Below, one piece after another: positions 46,263 through 54,229 of a stretch of DNA of 64,000 nt (positions are counted from its first letter, which is position 1; every line of letters starts with the position of its first letter). Origin of the DNA: an uncultured Collinsella sp. Lineage in GTDB: Bacteria; Actinomycetota; Coriobacteriia; Coriobacteriales; Coriobacteriaceae. Below the pieces are notes generated by a model. The model did no database searches. It was not told the DNA's origin and saw only the letters and a list, made by a program, of their open reading frames with translations. The translations under genes were made by a program, and so were the position numbers. Location of the stretch: contig CABURU010000002.1 of NCBI GenBank assembly GCA_902494085.1, positions 123,370 to 187,369 on the forward strand, written 5' to 3'.

Positions 46263-48139
46263 TTGTCGCTACCCTCCTTGCGCGCAATGGTCACCGTCTT
46301 GTCCATGGCTTTGACCAGGCACAGGTCGCCTGTCAGATGCGTAATCTCGCCACCCGTCACCGCACCCGGCTCGCCATTATTGGTACGGAACATGAGCCAA
46401 ACCTCGTCGTGGAAATTGCCCAGGCTGAGCGTCCAGGCATCCGCACTGGTATCCACACTCACCGTAACCGACGAAAAGCGCTGAATGGCGCCCGAGCAAT
46501 CCGAGCCGGTCTGGCGGCGCAGGTCGGGCGCAGACTTGGTAAGCCAGTCCAGGTAGTCGGTCAGGCCGCCCTTGTAGACTTCCCAGCCCTCCTTGGCGCC
46601 GCGATCGGGATCGAGCAGGTCGTCCGGGTGCATAAAGTGCGTACTCACGTAGTGCATGTTGAGCTCGGACACGGCAGCCAGGCGCATATAGGAATCGTCG
46701 ACCATGCCGCCCGAGACAATACGCGGCTGCTCCACAATACCATCGCCCGCCACGCCAAACTCCTGCACGTACGGCAAGTCGGTACCGTCCTCAAAGTACG
46801 TACTGGCAATAGTCTTAATGCGCGGAACGTCGGTGCCGATAAGCTGGCGCGCGCGGGCCGAAAGGATATTCGACGGTGGCACGTAGACCGAGCCGTGCGC
46901 GTTGGGCAGCACCTCGTCCTGGAAGGCTATAAGCTCGTTGAGCGAAGCGACGAGCGTTTCCTTGTTTTTCCACGTCTTGTAGACGTACAACGTACCATAG
47001 TCGGTGTCCCAGAGCGCAAGCGGCTGATGGTTGTAGCCGTGAAAGCCCAGCTCTCCGCCCATCTGCAGCAGCATGCCGCCAAAGTAGCGGAACTGCGTGG
47101 TATCGGCCTGGCGCGCGGGCTCGGTCTGGTTGACCGCGTCCTCGTAGTTTTCGATCATCACGCCGGTATAGCGAATGCCGTATTTTTGCGCGAGCTTTTG
47201 CAGATCGGGCCACCAGACCTTGGCATAAAAATCGGCGACGGAAAGCCCGTAGTCGCGCTTGATGTAGGTGCCGTCGCCCGAGGGCACAGGGCTGGGAAAG
47301 TCGTCCAAATAGAACACGGCGCTGTTGATGACCGGATAGGCCGTGGCTTCACCCAACAAGCTTATGGCCGAAGCATAGAACCCACGCATGACCTTGTCGT
47401 AGATGCCAATGTTGCACACCACGGTGTGACCACTGCCGCAATCGTTAGACCAAATGAGCGGCGTGCCCGCGTCACCGGTCTTTGCCCAGACGTGCGCCGT
47501 TTCGCGCAATGAAACCGAGAGCGAAGAATCGAAGGGATCCGAGAGCTCGTAGCGCTCTCCCCCGCCCAGCATAAAGTCCTCACTCGGCACAATGCTTTCG
47601 GCTTTTACATAGTCATATCCGGCCGATTCAATGCCAAGCTTGGAGGCAATCACTTGCAGATAGCTCGAGTTATCCGGCGGCATGGCGAGCATAAGCGAAC
47701 CGCCGGCACTCACCCAAATCATAATGTCGCTCAGGTGCGTACCGAGCCCATCGAGCGACGGCATGAGCAAAATCACGCGATCGAAGGAGGTCAGCGAGGG
47801 AATGGCATCCGCGCCATCCAGGGCAAGGTCAACGTCGCGGTGCGCGATCTTCATGTCGAGCAGGATCTGGTCGAACTGCTCCTTTACGTCCTCGACGCCA
47901 GCTTGATCGGAATTGGTAATGACCAGGCACGTGGGCTTTTGGCCAAAGATTGCCGAGGAGGCCGGCACCGCATCGTTGGCGGCAAGCATCCCCAGCCTAT
48001 GCTGGCCCGCACTGTACTGCACGCCGGCACGCTCCACCAGCAGCACGGCGGCCATGGCAATAAAGACCGCCCACACCACGAGGAGTCCCATCCAACGAAA
48101 GCGGCCCACACGGTCTCGGATATGTTGCGCCACGCTCAT
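46259..48139 (-). CDS. DUF2194 deacetylase-like protein (PelA deacetylase counterpart)
   Basis: A 626-residue protein with one N-terminal membrane anchor (MGLLVVWAVFIAMAAVLLV), a domain like glutamine-amidotransferase/flavodoxin folds (residues 45-250), and a polysaccharide-deacetylase-like barrel whose metal ligands appear as AVFYLDDFPSP and GFHGYNH, followed by a C-terminal beta domain. DUF2194 proteins are the separate PelA deacetylase of Gram-positive pel clusters. It would act outside the membrane on nascent Pel. Start ATG 48139 follows GGAGGAGG; no PelA hydrolase domain is present. Confidence 0.78.
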   Translation of the reverse strand: MSVAQHIRDRVGRFRWMGLLVVWAVFIAMAAVLLVERAGVQYSAGQHRLGMLAANDAVPASSAIFGQKPTCLVITNSDQAGVEDVKEQFDQILLDMKIAHRDVDLALDGADAIPSLTSFDRVILLMPSLDGLGTHLSDIMIWVSAGGSLMLAMPPDNSSYLQVIASKLGIESAGYDYVKAESIVPSEDFMLGGGERYELSDPFDSSLSVSLRETAHVWAKTGDAGTPLIWSNDCGSGHTVVCNIGIYDKVMRGFYASAISLLGEATAYPVINSAVFYLDDFPSPVPSGDGTYIKRDYGLSVADFYAKVWWPDLQKLAQKYGIRYTGVMIENYEDAVNQTEPARQADTTQFRYFGGMLLQMGGELGFHGYNHQPLALWDTDYGTLYVYKTWKNKETLVASLNELIAFQDEVLPNAHGSVYVPPSNILSARARQLIGTDVPRIKTIASTYFEDGTDLPYVQEFGVAGDGIVEQPRIVSGGMVDDSYMRLAAVSELNMHYVSTHFMHPDDLLDPDRGAKEGWEVYKGGLTDYLDWLTKSAPDLRRQTGSDCSGAIQRFSSVTVSVDTSADAWTLSLGNFHDEVWLMFRTNNGEPGAVTGGEITHLTGDLCLVKAMDKTVTIARKEGSDK

Positions 48140-49041
48140 CGGGCCTCCTCCCAATCGCGCCAAAACGCCAACTTTTCGCGGTTGTCGGCGCTCAAATACA
48201 CACGTTGCTTGTCAATCGCATCGATCACACAGTGGACCTCGTCACCGTCGCGGCGCATCACGGCTAGGCGCAGGCAAAGCATCCAAACCTCCTGCTCCTC
48301 GGGCACGTCGAGTACCAGCTGGTCGGTCACGGCCTGCGCCTCGTCGATCTGTCCGACATCGGCCAGCGCCGTCGCGTATCGAATGCGCAGCTCAAGGGTA
48401 TCCTCGCGCTCGCAGCGACGCGCAAGCAGGCGCGCGTACTGTTGGCGCTGAATCTGAGCCACGCGCCCCTCGGCCAAGCCCGAGCCCAAGTATTCACCAA
48501 GAAAATCACAGTATTCGATGAGGTTTTGCGCGCTCGGGTCCGTCTTAAAGGCGCGCTCCAGCTGCTGCAGTTTAAGGTCGGACTCCTTGGAGATCTGCGC
48601 CACCGCCGTCGCGGCATAGTGCGCCACCTCAACGTCGTCGTTAAGCTTAGCCGCCTGCAGCTGCGCCAGGTACGCGTCGGGCTCCTCGGTGAGCATGGAG
48701 AGCATTAGGCGGCGCCGGTATGCCGGGTCATTGACGATGAGCGCCTCCTCGAGCGGCACTACGCCTGCATCGTCCTCACCACTCGATACCGACATACTAC
48801 GATGCAGGTCGTCGTTGAAGCGCAGCGACTCCAGCGCAGACTCTTTCAGCCCCTCGCCAAACATCGCGCCGCGGACCGATAGCAGAACCACCAGCAACGG
48901 GCCCCACAGCGGCACCAGCACTATCACGGCCAGCATGTGCCCGCGCACTGGCAGCAGGCCCAGCTTCATAAGCGTCCACAGCATCAGGCAAACCAGCGCA
49001 TGAATCAGCAGCAAGACGGCAGCAACGACAAGCGAGATCAA
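48136..49041 (-). CDS. PelE-like membrane protein with helical-repeat domain
   Basis: A 301-residue protein: two N-terminal membrane helices (ISLVVAAVLLLIHALVCLMLW, MLAVIVLVPLWGPLLVVLL), then an all-helical region with TPR-like spacing (residues 95-295). PelE of the Pel system has this architecture and works between PelD and PelF. Sequence similarity to known PelE is low, so position between pelD and the deacetylase gene, overlapping both by four bases, is the main evidence. Confidence 0.65.
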   Translation of the reverse strand: MISLVVAAVLLLIHALVCLMLWTLMKLGLLPVRGHMLAVIVLVPLWGPLLVVLLSVRGAMFGEGLKESALESLRFNDDLHRSMSVSSGEDDAGVVPLEEALIVNDPAYRRRLMLSMLTEEPDAYLAQLQAAKLNDDVEVAHYAATAVAQISKESDLKLQQLERAFKTDPSAQNLIEYCDFLGEYLGSGLAEGRVAQIQRQQYARLLARRCEREDTLELRIRYATALADVGQIDEAQAVTDQLVLDVPEEQEVWMLCLRLAVMRRDGDEVHCVIDAIDKQRVYLSADNREKLAFWRDWEEAR

Positions 49042-51176
49042 GCGGCACCCCCCTCACCGTCACCGGTGTAAGCGATGCGCTGCAGCAGCGCCACGATGCC
49101 CTCGCCGTCGACGGGCTCCACCGCAATATGCTTTGCGCTCAGGCGCTTACGGATAATGGGAAGATCGCACGCCTTTGCCTGGCGCATAAGCAGGTAGAGC
49201 ACGTCGCCGTCGACCAAGCCCGCCGCGTCGCTCTCGCGGATTGCCGACCCAATTGCGCCCACCAGCTCGCCGACAGGCTCCATGCCCGGTACCACGCGCA
49301 GGAGCAAAAAACTCCCCATCTTGCTATCTGCCAGCGCCTGCTCCGCCGCGAGCTCTTGGCCAAAGGCAGCCTGCTTGAGCACGCAAGTGCCGTCAACGCA
49401 GCGTTTATCCTGCGCCACCGCCTCATAATCAAAGGCACGGCCCAGCGCACTTTCGACCAGGCCGCACAAGATGCGGAACAGGTTTTGATAATAGAGGGTC
49501 ATTTGATTTTCGGCCGCACGACGTACAAAGATCAACACGGCGGGTGCCCCGTCGCGCTCGATCGCATATCCAAACATGGGAAGCCCCGGCGTCAGCTCGC
49601 GGTTCACCCACAGGTTCGAACGACCCCCGTCGCCCAAAAGAGGTGCAAGCTGCTCAAGCGCGAGCGAGCGTGCGGCATTTTCGGCAATCGCAGGACTTGC
49701 TGCCACCAGGCGTGCAAATGCCCCGCCCGAAACATGGTAGATCGCCACGAAATCGTTCTCGAGGATCTCGCCCAAAAGCTCGCAGCACTTGCGATAGATG
49801 TCGCGTGGGTTGAGCACGTCGAGCTCCTGCGTCACCGCAAAGATCTTGCCAAAGCTGTCGTGGCGACCCACGATCTGGCGCCTGTACGCGCGCTTATCCT
49901 CGATCGCGTCGTGGTAGAGCTGCGTAAGGAACGTATTACGGTTGCGCACGAGCTCGTTTTGATCGCGCTCCGCCCTAATGGCTTCGCTGTTGCGCAGCTG
50001 CACATAGCCGCACACGGCACCCACCACAAAGTACGCAATATACGGCAGCCAGTTGGACGGCTCGTAGAACAGCCCCTGGAAGGTATAGCCGTACTGAGTA
50101 AAGTAGCTCGCGGCCAAACCCACCGACGCCAGCAGCGCCGCAACCAGGCCAAAGTCCAAGCCATACAGCGTGCCGATCAGCACCACGTAGAGCAGGCGAT
50201 AATCGAGCACGTTGAGCTGGGCCGATTGGGAGAACAGGTGCTCCAGCACCTCGAACAGAACCCAGGCAACGCCCGTCTCCAGGCATTTGATGGACAGCGA
50301 GCGCATCTGGATGCGGTCGATGGCGGCGCGCAAGGGGTTGACCTTCTTTGCGCGGCCAGCACCCCAACGCGCTTGAATGGTCGAAAGATCGCGCAGCAAG
50401 TCGTAGCGCTGAAACCAGCCATAGCGCACGCGAGCGACGTCGCTGACGGGCAGGGTGTAGCCGGCGGAATCGCCATAGGCAACGGCAAGGCCGGGGAACA
50501 ACGCCTTGAGGGCGTCCCCCACCTCACCCGCTGTGTGATGGAAGGCATCGGCAACGTCGAGCGTCTCAAAAGAGGCATCCCAGCTGTCGAAGATACGGCG
50601 TACCAGCACCGCAAGCTCCTCGGCACACAGCAGGGGAAACGCCGCATCCTCCGCGCCCTGTAGAGCGACCGATCCGGCTGAGCACGCGTCGAACAGCGGC
50701 ACCAAAAACGGGTCCTCCAGCGCGGCAGACGAGGTATACAGGAACGGCACGCGCAGGATCTTGGTCTGAACGCCCTCGCTAGCAGCGTAGTAGCGGCACA
50801 GGTCGTTGGCTGCGCGGGCGATAATTCCCTTGCCCGTTCGCCCCGCGGCATCGGCGGCACCCTCGGCACCTGCGGGACCTGCTATATACAACAGCTGGAT
50901 CCGGCGACCCATGCACGCGCGAAAGACCGAACGCAGCAGCTCGATATCGCCCACGCTATCGATATGCGGGGTAAGGTAATTAGAAAGATAGACCACGCGG
51001 TCGAACTCATAGGCCTGCTCCAAGTGCTGGAGCAGCTCTTTCCACGAGGCATGGGGCGACGACTCGTCGCGGCGCGTATCCTGCGCGGCTACGACCTGCA
51101 CATGGTCCCCGGGGAACGCCTTGGCACAAAAGTCATCGTCAACATATGCGATGTTGCCAACAACCAGCACCTCCAT
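49038..51176 (-). CDS. pelD: PelD-like c-di-GMP receptor with N-terminal SDR-like domain
   Basis: Residues 1-290 resemble a degenerate extended SDR/UDP-sugar epimerase (MEVLVVGNIAYVDDDFCAKAF, later VRYGWFQRYDLLRDL). Residues 300-400 contain about four membrane helices, residues 440-580 a GAF-like domain (ELDVLNPRDIYRKCCELLGEIL) and the end a degenerate GGDEF. R647-E-S-D650 matches an RxxD c-di-GMP inhibitory-site motif. This GAF-degenerate-GGDEF-membrane layout is PelD; the fused epimerase-like part is unusual. ATG 51176 has GGGGAGGAG upstream. It is the first gene of the operon and its likely on-switch. Confidence 0.82.
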   Translation of the reverse strand: MEVLVVGNIAYVDDDFCAKAFPGDHVQVVAAQDTRRDESSPHASWKELLQHLEQAYEFDRVVYLSNYLTPHIDSVGDIELLRSVFRACMGRRIQLLYIAGPAGAEGAADAAGRTGKGIIARAANDLCRYYAASEGVQTKILRVPFLYTSSAALEDPFLVPLFDACSAGSVALQGAEDAAFPLLCAEELAVLVRRIFDSWDASFETLDVADAFHHTAGEVGDALKALFPGLAVAYGDSAGYTLPVSDVARVRYGWFQRYDLLRDLSTIQARWGAGRAKKVNPLRAAIDRIQMRSLSIKCLETGVAWVLFEVLEHLFSQSAQLNVLDYRLLYVVLIGTLYGLDFGLVAALLASVGLAASYFTQYGYTFQGLFYEPSNWLPYIAYFVVGAVCGYVQLRNSEAIRAERDQNELVRNRNTFLTQLYHDAIEDKRAYRRQIVGRHDSFGKIFAVTQELDVLNPRDIYRKCCELLGEILENDFVAIYHVSGGAFARLVAASPAIAENAARSLALEQLAPLLGDGGRSNLWVNRELTPGLPMFGYAIERDGAPAVLIFVRRAAENQMTLYYQNLFRILCGLVESALGRAFDYEAVAQDKRCVDGTCVLKQAAFGQELAAEQALADSKMGSFLLLRVVPGMEPVGELVGAIGSAIRESDAAGLVDGDVLYLLMRQAKACDLPIIRKRLSAKHIAVEPVDGEGIVALLQRIAYTGDGEGGAA

Positions 51177-51325
51177 GGCATACTCCTCCCCTAATAACCA
51201 CTTTTGTCATAGTCAAACATGCGTATTTTACGCTGTCAACGCGAGTTGGAACGCCTTTAAGGCTGTTTTAAGAACTTTTTAGGGAATGAGGGGACTTCGA
51301 GAGTGCAAAATGAGTGCCCAATCCT

Positions 51326-51446
51326 GAAGTATGCGGCAAATTGTTGATATGCCGACCACGCCGGATAGTAGCAACGCTTCTACCTGCGGTTTCTTTACAT
51401 GAAAAGGGCGATGTGCTCGAGGGTTCCGAAATTTGCCGCATACTTC
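51326..51446. repeat. Palindromic element A
   Basis: Perfect 17-bp inverted ends GAAGTATGCGGCAAATT (51326-51342) and its complement (51430-51446). The interior holds TACCTGCGGTTTCTTTAC and GGGTTCCGAAA, shared in altered form with elements B and C. It lies 13 bases before element B. Confidence 0.7.
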
Positions 51447-51459
51447 CGTCGAGCGTTTC

Positions 51460-51583
51460 CGGAAGTGCGGTGAAAAACCGAGATCTGTCGACTAGGCCCC
51501 TGTTTTAGGCATCCGCGACCTGCGGTTTTGTTGCCGAAATTCGGTTTATGCTCAGAGGTTTCCGATTTTTCCCCGCACTTCCG
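51460..51583. repeat. Palindromic element B
   Basis: Ends CGGAAGTGCGGTGAAAA (51460-51476) and TTTTCCCCGCACTTCCG (51567-51583) are complementary with one G-T-type mismatch. Interior GACCTGCGGTTTTGTTGCCG. The copy at 53311-53435 is very similar through both arms and beyond, to CCCACTG about 30 bases past the right arm. Confidence 0.8.
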
Positions 51584-51653
51584 AAATACACGGTAAATAA
51601 CCCACTGTCCCGAAGCGAAAACACGACAGCATCCAGTAGTCGCGAATACATCA

Positions 51654-51688
51654 AAGGGCCGTTGATGGAAAACCGAACAACGGCCCTT
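51654..51688. terminator. Terminator-like hairpin downstream of the SecB-like gene
   Basis: An 11-bp perfect stem AAGGGCCGTTG/CAACGGCCCTT (51654-51664 with 51678-51688) followed on the plus strand by CTTCTTTGTT. Orientation suits the plus strand, though it could also stop minus-strand messages from the operon at 51.9-53.2 kb. Confidence 0.55.
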
Positions 51689-51906
51689 CTTTGTTATCGC
51701 CTCACTTAGAGTCCGGGACGACTGTGTCACTGAGGGCATTCTCTCAGACCGCCCAGTGACTCAACAATTCGACAAGTGGCAATGTGGCTGTTCGGTTCCA
51801 GCCTTCAGCTAAATAACTAGGGGATACCCTCCTGAAAGGAACCGTAAAACGATGGCTTGCATAAGACCGCTTTAAGAACATCTTCAAAGGATGGGGTGGA
51901 AGGGGG

Positions 51907-52332
51907 CTAAATTGCGAACCCAATCTGTGGCAGATAAAGTGGCCCCCACACTCCACCAGCTGCGACATTTTCAATAATGCCTCTTGCATAGGAATACAGG
52001 TCCTGCATACCGGTGCTAAGTGCTTCTCTGTCAAAAGCATCGTCATCTAAATCCGCAGGAGCGCGATATATGCCGGAGACGGATATTTCGGAACGATAGT
52101 AATGACCTTCATTGCTGGGTAGAAGCTCTATAACTAAATTGAGCTGGCGAAACCTGGTTCCGTTTTCGTCCGAAAATGCGCTGGTGATAGCATTTCTGAC
52201 GTTGCATTCGACGCCAGACTTATTGACGCCCTCTTTCGGAGTCATTCCGCCATCAAATGAAAAACTATCCACTTTTCTAGTCACGCATGTAATCAGCGGA
52301 GATTCAATGCGTTGCTTCTGTAGCGTTTCCAT
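51907..52332 (-). CDS. SecB-like chaperone, third gene of a toxin-antitoxin-chaperone operon
   Basis: A 141-residue protein. Its C-terminus YSYARGIIENVAAGGVWGPLYLPQIGF parallels the SecB ending (ARE-x-I-x-x-x-V-x-x-G-x-x-P-x-L-x-L-x-P-x-x-F), and the middle has SecB-like strands (RQLNLVIELLPSNEGHYYRSEISVSGIYRAP). A true Sec role is unlikely in a single-membrane bacterium; SecB-like chaperones beside HigBA or MqsRA protect the antitoxin. Its ATG directly follows the antitoxin stop (TAAATG) with GGAG seven bases upstream, so the two are coupled. Confidence 0.7.
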   Translation of the reverse strand: METLQKQRIESPLITCVTRKVDSFSFDGGMTPKEGVNKSGVECNVRNAITSAFSDENGTRFRQLNLVIELLPSNEGHYYRSEISVSGIYRAPADLDDDAFDREALSTGMQDLYSYARGIIENVAAGGVWGPLYLPQIGFAI

Positions 52333-52845
52333 TTACATCTCCAATCGAAAGGCATTCTCTTCTGCCAAAGGAGTCGAGTCCCTATAAGCCGGGGCTTCTC
52401 CTCCCTGTATCACCGAAAATTGTGATGTATTAAGTCCCGAGGTCGTCTCATCAGAAGAAAGACCCAGATATTTGCGAACCTCGGGGACGTCTCGAATGAG
52501 CTTCATAAGATTATTTGCGGTAATAGACTGTTGTGACGCCCCGTTCTCCCAACGAGATGCCGTTGGTTTTGAAACCCCTAAAAGCGACTCAAATTCATGC
52601 TGAGTTAAACCGAGATCAGAGCGCAAATCTTTAATATCGGAGGGAGAAAGAAGTTCATGTGTCTTGGCATATTGCGAAGCCAGCGCATGGGCGAGCTTAG
52701 TCGCCTCTGCAGCGGTCATTTCATCGTTGCCGCACTCACAAATATAATGCTCAATTCCTTTTACCGTTATTTGCTCGCCACGGTATGATTCAGACATTGG
52801 CGCCGTGGTAAATTGCATTTCTTTGCCACATTCCATGCAACGCAT
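52333..52845 (-). CDS. MqsA-like zinc-finger/HTH antitoxin with C-terminal tail
   Basis: A 170-residue protein. Residues 1-55 form a zinc-binding domain (MRCMECGKEM, HYICECGNDE); residues 75-125 an XRE-type helix-turn-helix (LRSDLGLTQHEFESLLGVSKPTASRWENGAS), the MqsA plan. The last 40 residues form a polar tail ending AFRLEM, which could be a chaperone-addiction segment. ATG 52845 follows AAAGGAGGAG; the longer frame into the toxin gene is not needed. The palindrome upstream of the toxin gene is its probable operator. Confidence 0.8.
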   Translation of the reverse strand: MRCMECGKEMQFTTAPMSESYRGEQITVKGIEHYICECGNDEMTAAEATKLAHALASQYAKTHELLSPSDIKDLRSDLGLTQHEFESLLGVSKPTASRWENGASQQSITANNLMKLIRDVPEVRKYLGLSSDETTSGLNTSQFSVIQGGEAPAYRDSTPLAEENAFRLEM

Positions 52846-52855
52846 GGCTCCTCCT

Positions 52856-53203
52856 TTAATGAATATATCCATCGATGTTCGCAGACAAAACGTTCAAATG
52901 TGCATTGCCTTCAGAATCGATTAAAAACTTGACGTACCAATCCTCGCATTCAAAACCTCGGCACTCATAGACATCTGCGTAAACACCATGCAAAGGGCCA
53001 TCCATGTCGAGCGCAATGGATTTTCTAAAGTCGCCAGGCTCCAGATAATCAAAAAGGTCAGCAAGGAAATGGTCGATGTCCAGATAGCCAAACTGGTTCA
53101 TCAGGTGCCTGCGCACCCTACCGTTTACCATCATCTTTCCCAAACGAGCTAAAGACTTCGCTTCGTCAAGTGAATATGTCGGTCGGAGCTTGGTTCGATT
53201 CAT
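52856..53203 (-). CDS. MqsR-like toxin (probable mRNA interferase)
   Basis: A 115-residue protein with the RelE-fold MqsR pattern: basic N-terminus (TYSLDEAKSLARLGKMMVNGRVRRHLMNQFG), the F-x-x-L-x-x-x-F-x-KS middle (DLFDYLEPGDFRKSIALD), then DVYECRGFECEDWYVKFLIDSEGNAHLNVLS. MqsR cleaves mRNA at GCU; activity here is inferred only from similarity and from the antitoxin and chaperone genes that follow within 10 bases. ATG 53203 has AGGGG five bases upstream; an in-frame GTG two codons earlier is less suited. Confidence 0.72.
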   Translation of the reverse strand: MNRTKLRPTYSLDEAKSLARLGKMMVNGRVRRHLMNQFGYLDIDHFLADLFDYLEPGDFRKSIALDMDGPLHGVYADVYECRGFECEDWYVKFLIDSEGNAHLNVLSANIDGYIH

Positions 53204-53213
53204 AACCACCCCT

Positions 53214-53259
53214 TAGTTAGCATGATGCTAACTATATTCGTCTTGTAGCCAATTGGCAA
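53214..53259 (-). promoter_or_regulatory. Promoter and palindromic operator of the toxin-antitoxin-chaperone operon
   Basis: Minus-strand TTGCCA (53254-53259), 17 bases, TATAGT (53231-53236). A perfect 21-base palindrome, AGTTAGCAT-N-ATGCTAACT plus one flanking pair (53214-53234), overlaps the -10 box and ends 11 bases from the start codon. Binding by the antitoxin would block the promoter, the usual autoregulation. Confidence 0.8.
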
Positions 53260-53788
53260 CCTATTATGGCTTTCAAGGCCAAGCACGTTGAAGCCATATT
53301 TAGCATGCATTCGGAAGTGCGGTGAAAACCCGAGACCTGCCGGCCAGATCCCAGATTTGAGACCTTGCGACCTGCGGTTTAATTGGCAAAAATCGGGGTG
53401 CGTTCAGCAAGTTTCGATTTTCCCCGCACTTCCGAAATACGCAGTAAAAGACCCACTGCCCAGAAGCAAATTCGGACAAGTGTCCTTCGGAAACAGCCCC
53501 CTAAACGCGAAAACCGCCTTTCGGCGGTTCCCACGGACCAAGCCGAACGTATCGTCGCAAGGCCTCATCACGCCTATTACTTTAAGGGAGAACTTGCAAG
53601 GCCGTCAATCCAATACCGCCAAGCTCTCGAGTCATATTTTGAGCCCCATCATGGATCAGCCATTCATCAAGGCAATCGTATCGGAGCGGTGGTCGCCGGC
53701 AAGTTCCATACCGACACGCTCCTCTGTCAACAGGCAATCTGTCCCGATCGTCAATAGACATGAAAGGCTTCACCGTCATTGCGGCACC
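53260..53788. other. Gene-free region with element C and a small hairpin
   Basis: No supported gene. Besides element C (53311-53435) there is an AACCGCC/GGCGGTT hairpin (53512-53529) with a minus-strand TTTT tail, and a stretch (53580-53780) with short open frames in several phases that may be decayed coding sequence. Confidence 0.5.
53311..53435. repeat. Palindromic element C
   Basis: Ends TCGGAAGTGCGGTGAAAA (53311-53328) and TTTTCCCCGCACTTCCGA (53418-53435) are complementary with one mismatch. Interior GCGACCTGCGGTTTAATTGG. With element B in the same orientation 1.85 kb away it brackets the toxin-antitoxin-chaperone operon. Confidence 0.8.
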
Positions 53789-54103
53789 TTAACAAAAGAA
53801 AGGCGGCCATCCCAAGAAGGATAGCCACCTTTCCGCAGGACGCGGGGCCCGTAGGCTACCCGCGTCAATACCGCTTTTAGATAGGCTACTAATTATTGAT
53901 TCATAAATCAACGCTATTAATTTGAATCGAACGGTAACCCTATAGCCCAGGCCCGCCGTCCCCTCGTGGTGCCCAGCCCCGACGAGCTCGGACGACCCCT
54001 CGTCGAGCAGCCCGTTGAGCGTCTCATTAACGGGCTTCCTCACCAGATTCATTATGTCCTTGCGCAGCGACTCCTCGTCGACCGTTACGAGGTTCGCAGA
54101 CAC
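53789..54103 (-). pseudogene. Remnant of an IS256-family transposase
   Basis: The first 55 residues (SLRKDIMNLVRKPVNETLNGLLDEGSSELVGAGHHEGTAGLGYR) match the start of IS256/Mutator transposases, in which V-x-x-x-L-N-x-L-L-x-E-x-A-D-x-L-x-G-A-x-R-Y-E-R is typical. After GYR the similarity ends and the frame stops 50 residues later, so the catalytic DDE domain is missing. A terminator hairpin follows at 53798-53833. The remnant marks the accessory island as having been mobile. Confidence 0.7.
53798..53833 (-). terminator. Terminator at the end of the transposase remnant
   Basis: GAAAGG-C-GGC-C-ATCC pairs with GGAT-A-GCC-A-CCTTTC (53798-53812 with 53819-53833) and is followed on the minus strand by CTTTTGTT. 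Confidence 0.6.
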
Positions 54104-54229
54104 GGCCCGTGTCCCCTTCGTCTATGATTTGTTGTTTAGCCGCTAGAAATCATATGACGGGACGAGGGCCGTGTTCTGTCATGCAGTCGTCGATCTGCGG
54201 GGGAAATTATTCGTCACCAGCGTACAACC

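Larger units (their letters stand above)
51177..51906. other. Gene-free region with two palindromic elements and a terminator
   Basis: No convincing gene lies in these 730 bases. They contain the pelD leader (a TTGACA at about 51,235 on the minus strand without a clear -10 partner, plus a GCGTATTTTACGC palindrome), elements A (51326-51446) and B (51460-51583), and a terminator-like hairpin (51654-51688). Confidence 0.6.

Noticed and set aside
51177..51260. Clear sigma-70 promoter for the Pel-like operon
   Set aside because: TTGACA is present on the minus strand but no -10 box lies at 16-18 bases; the real promoter was not located.
51744..52046. 100-codon minus-strand frame overlapping the SecB-like gene
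   Set aside because: It overlaps the SecB-like gene in another phase, has no ribosome binding site and no recognisable domain.
51326..53435. CRISPR array made of the repeated elements
   Set aside because: The repeats are about 120 bp, palindromic, few and irregularly spaced; there are no uniform spacers and no cas genes.
53582..53779. 65-codon minus-strand frame downstream of element C
   Set aside because: Composition is random-looking, no ribosome binding site, and other phases are equally open; possibly decayed sequence.
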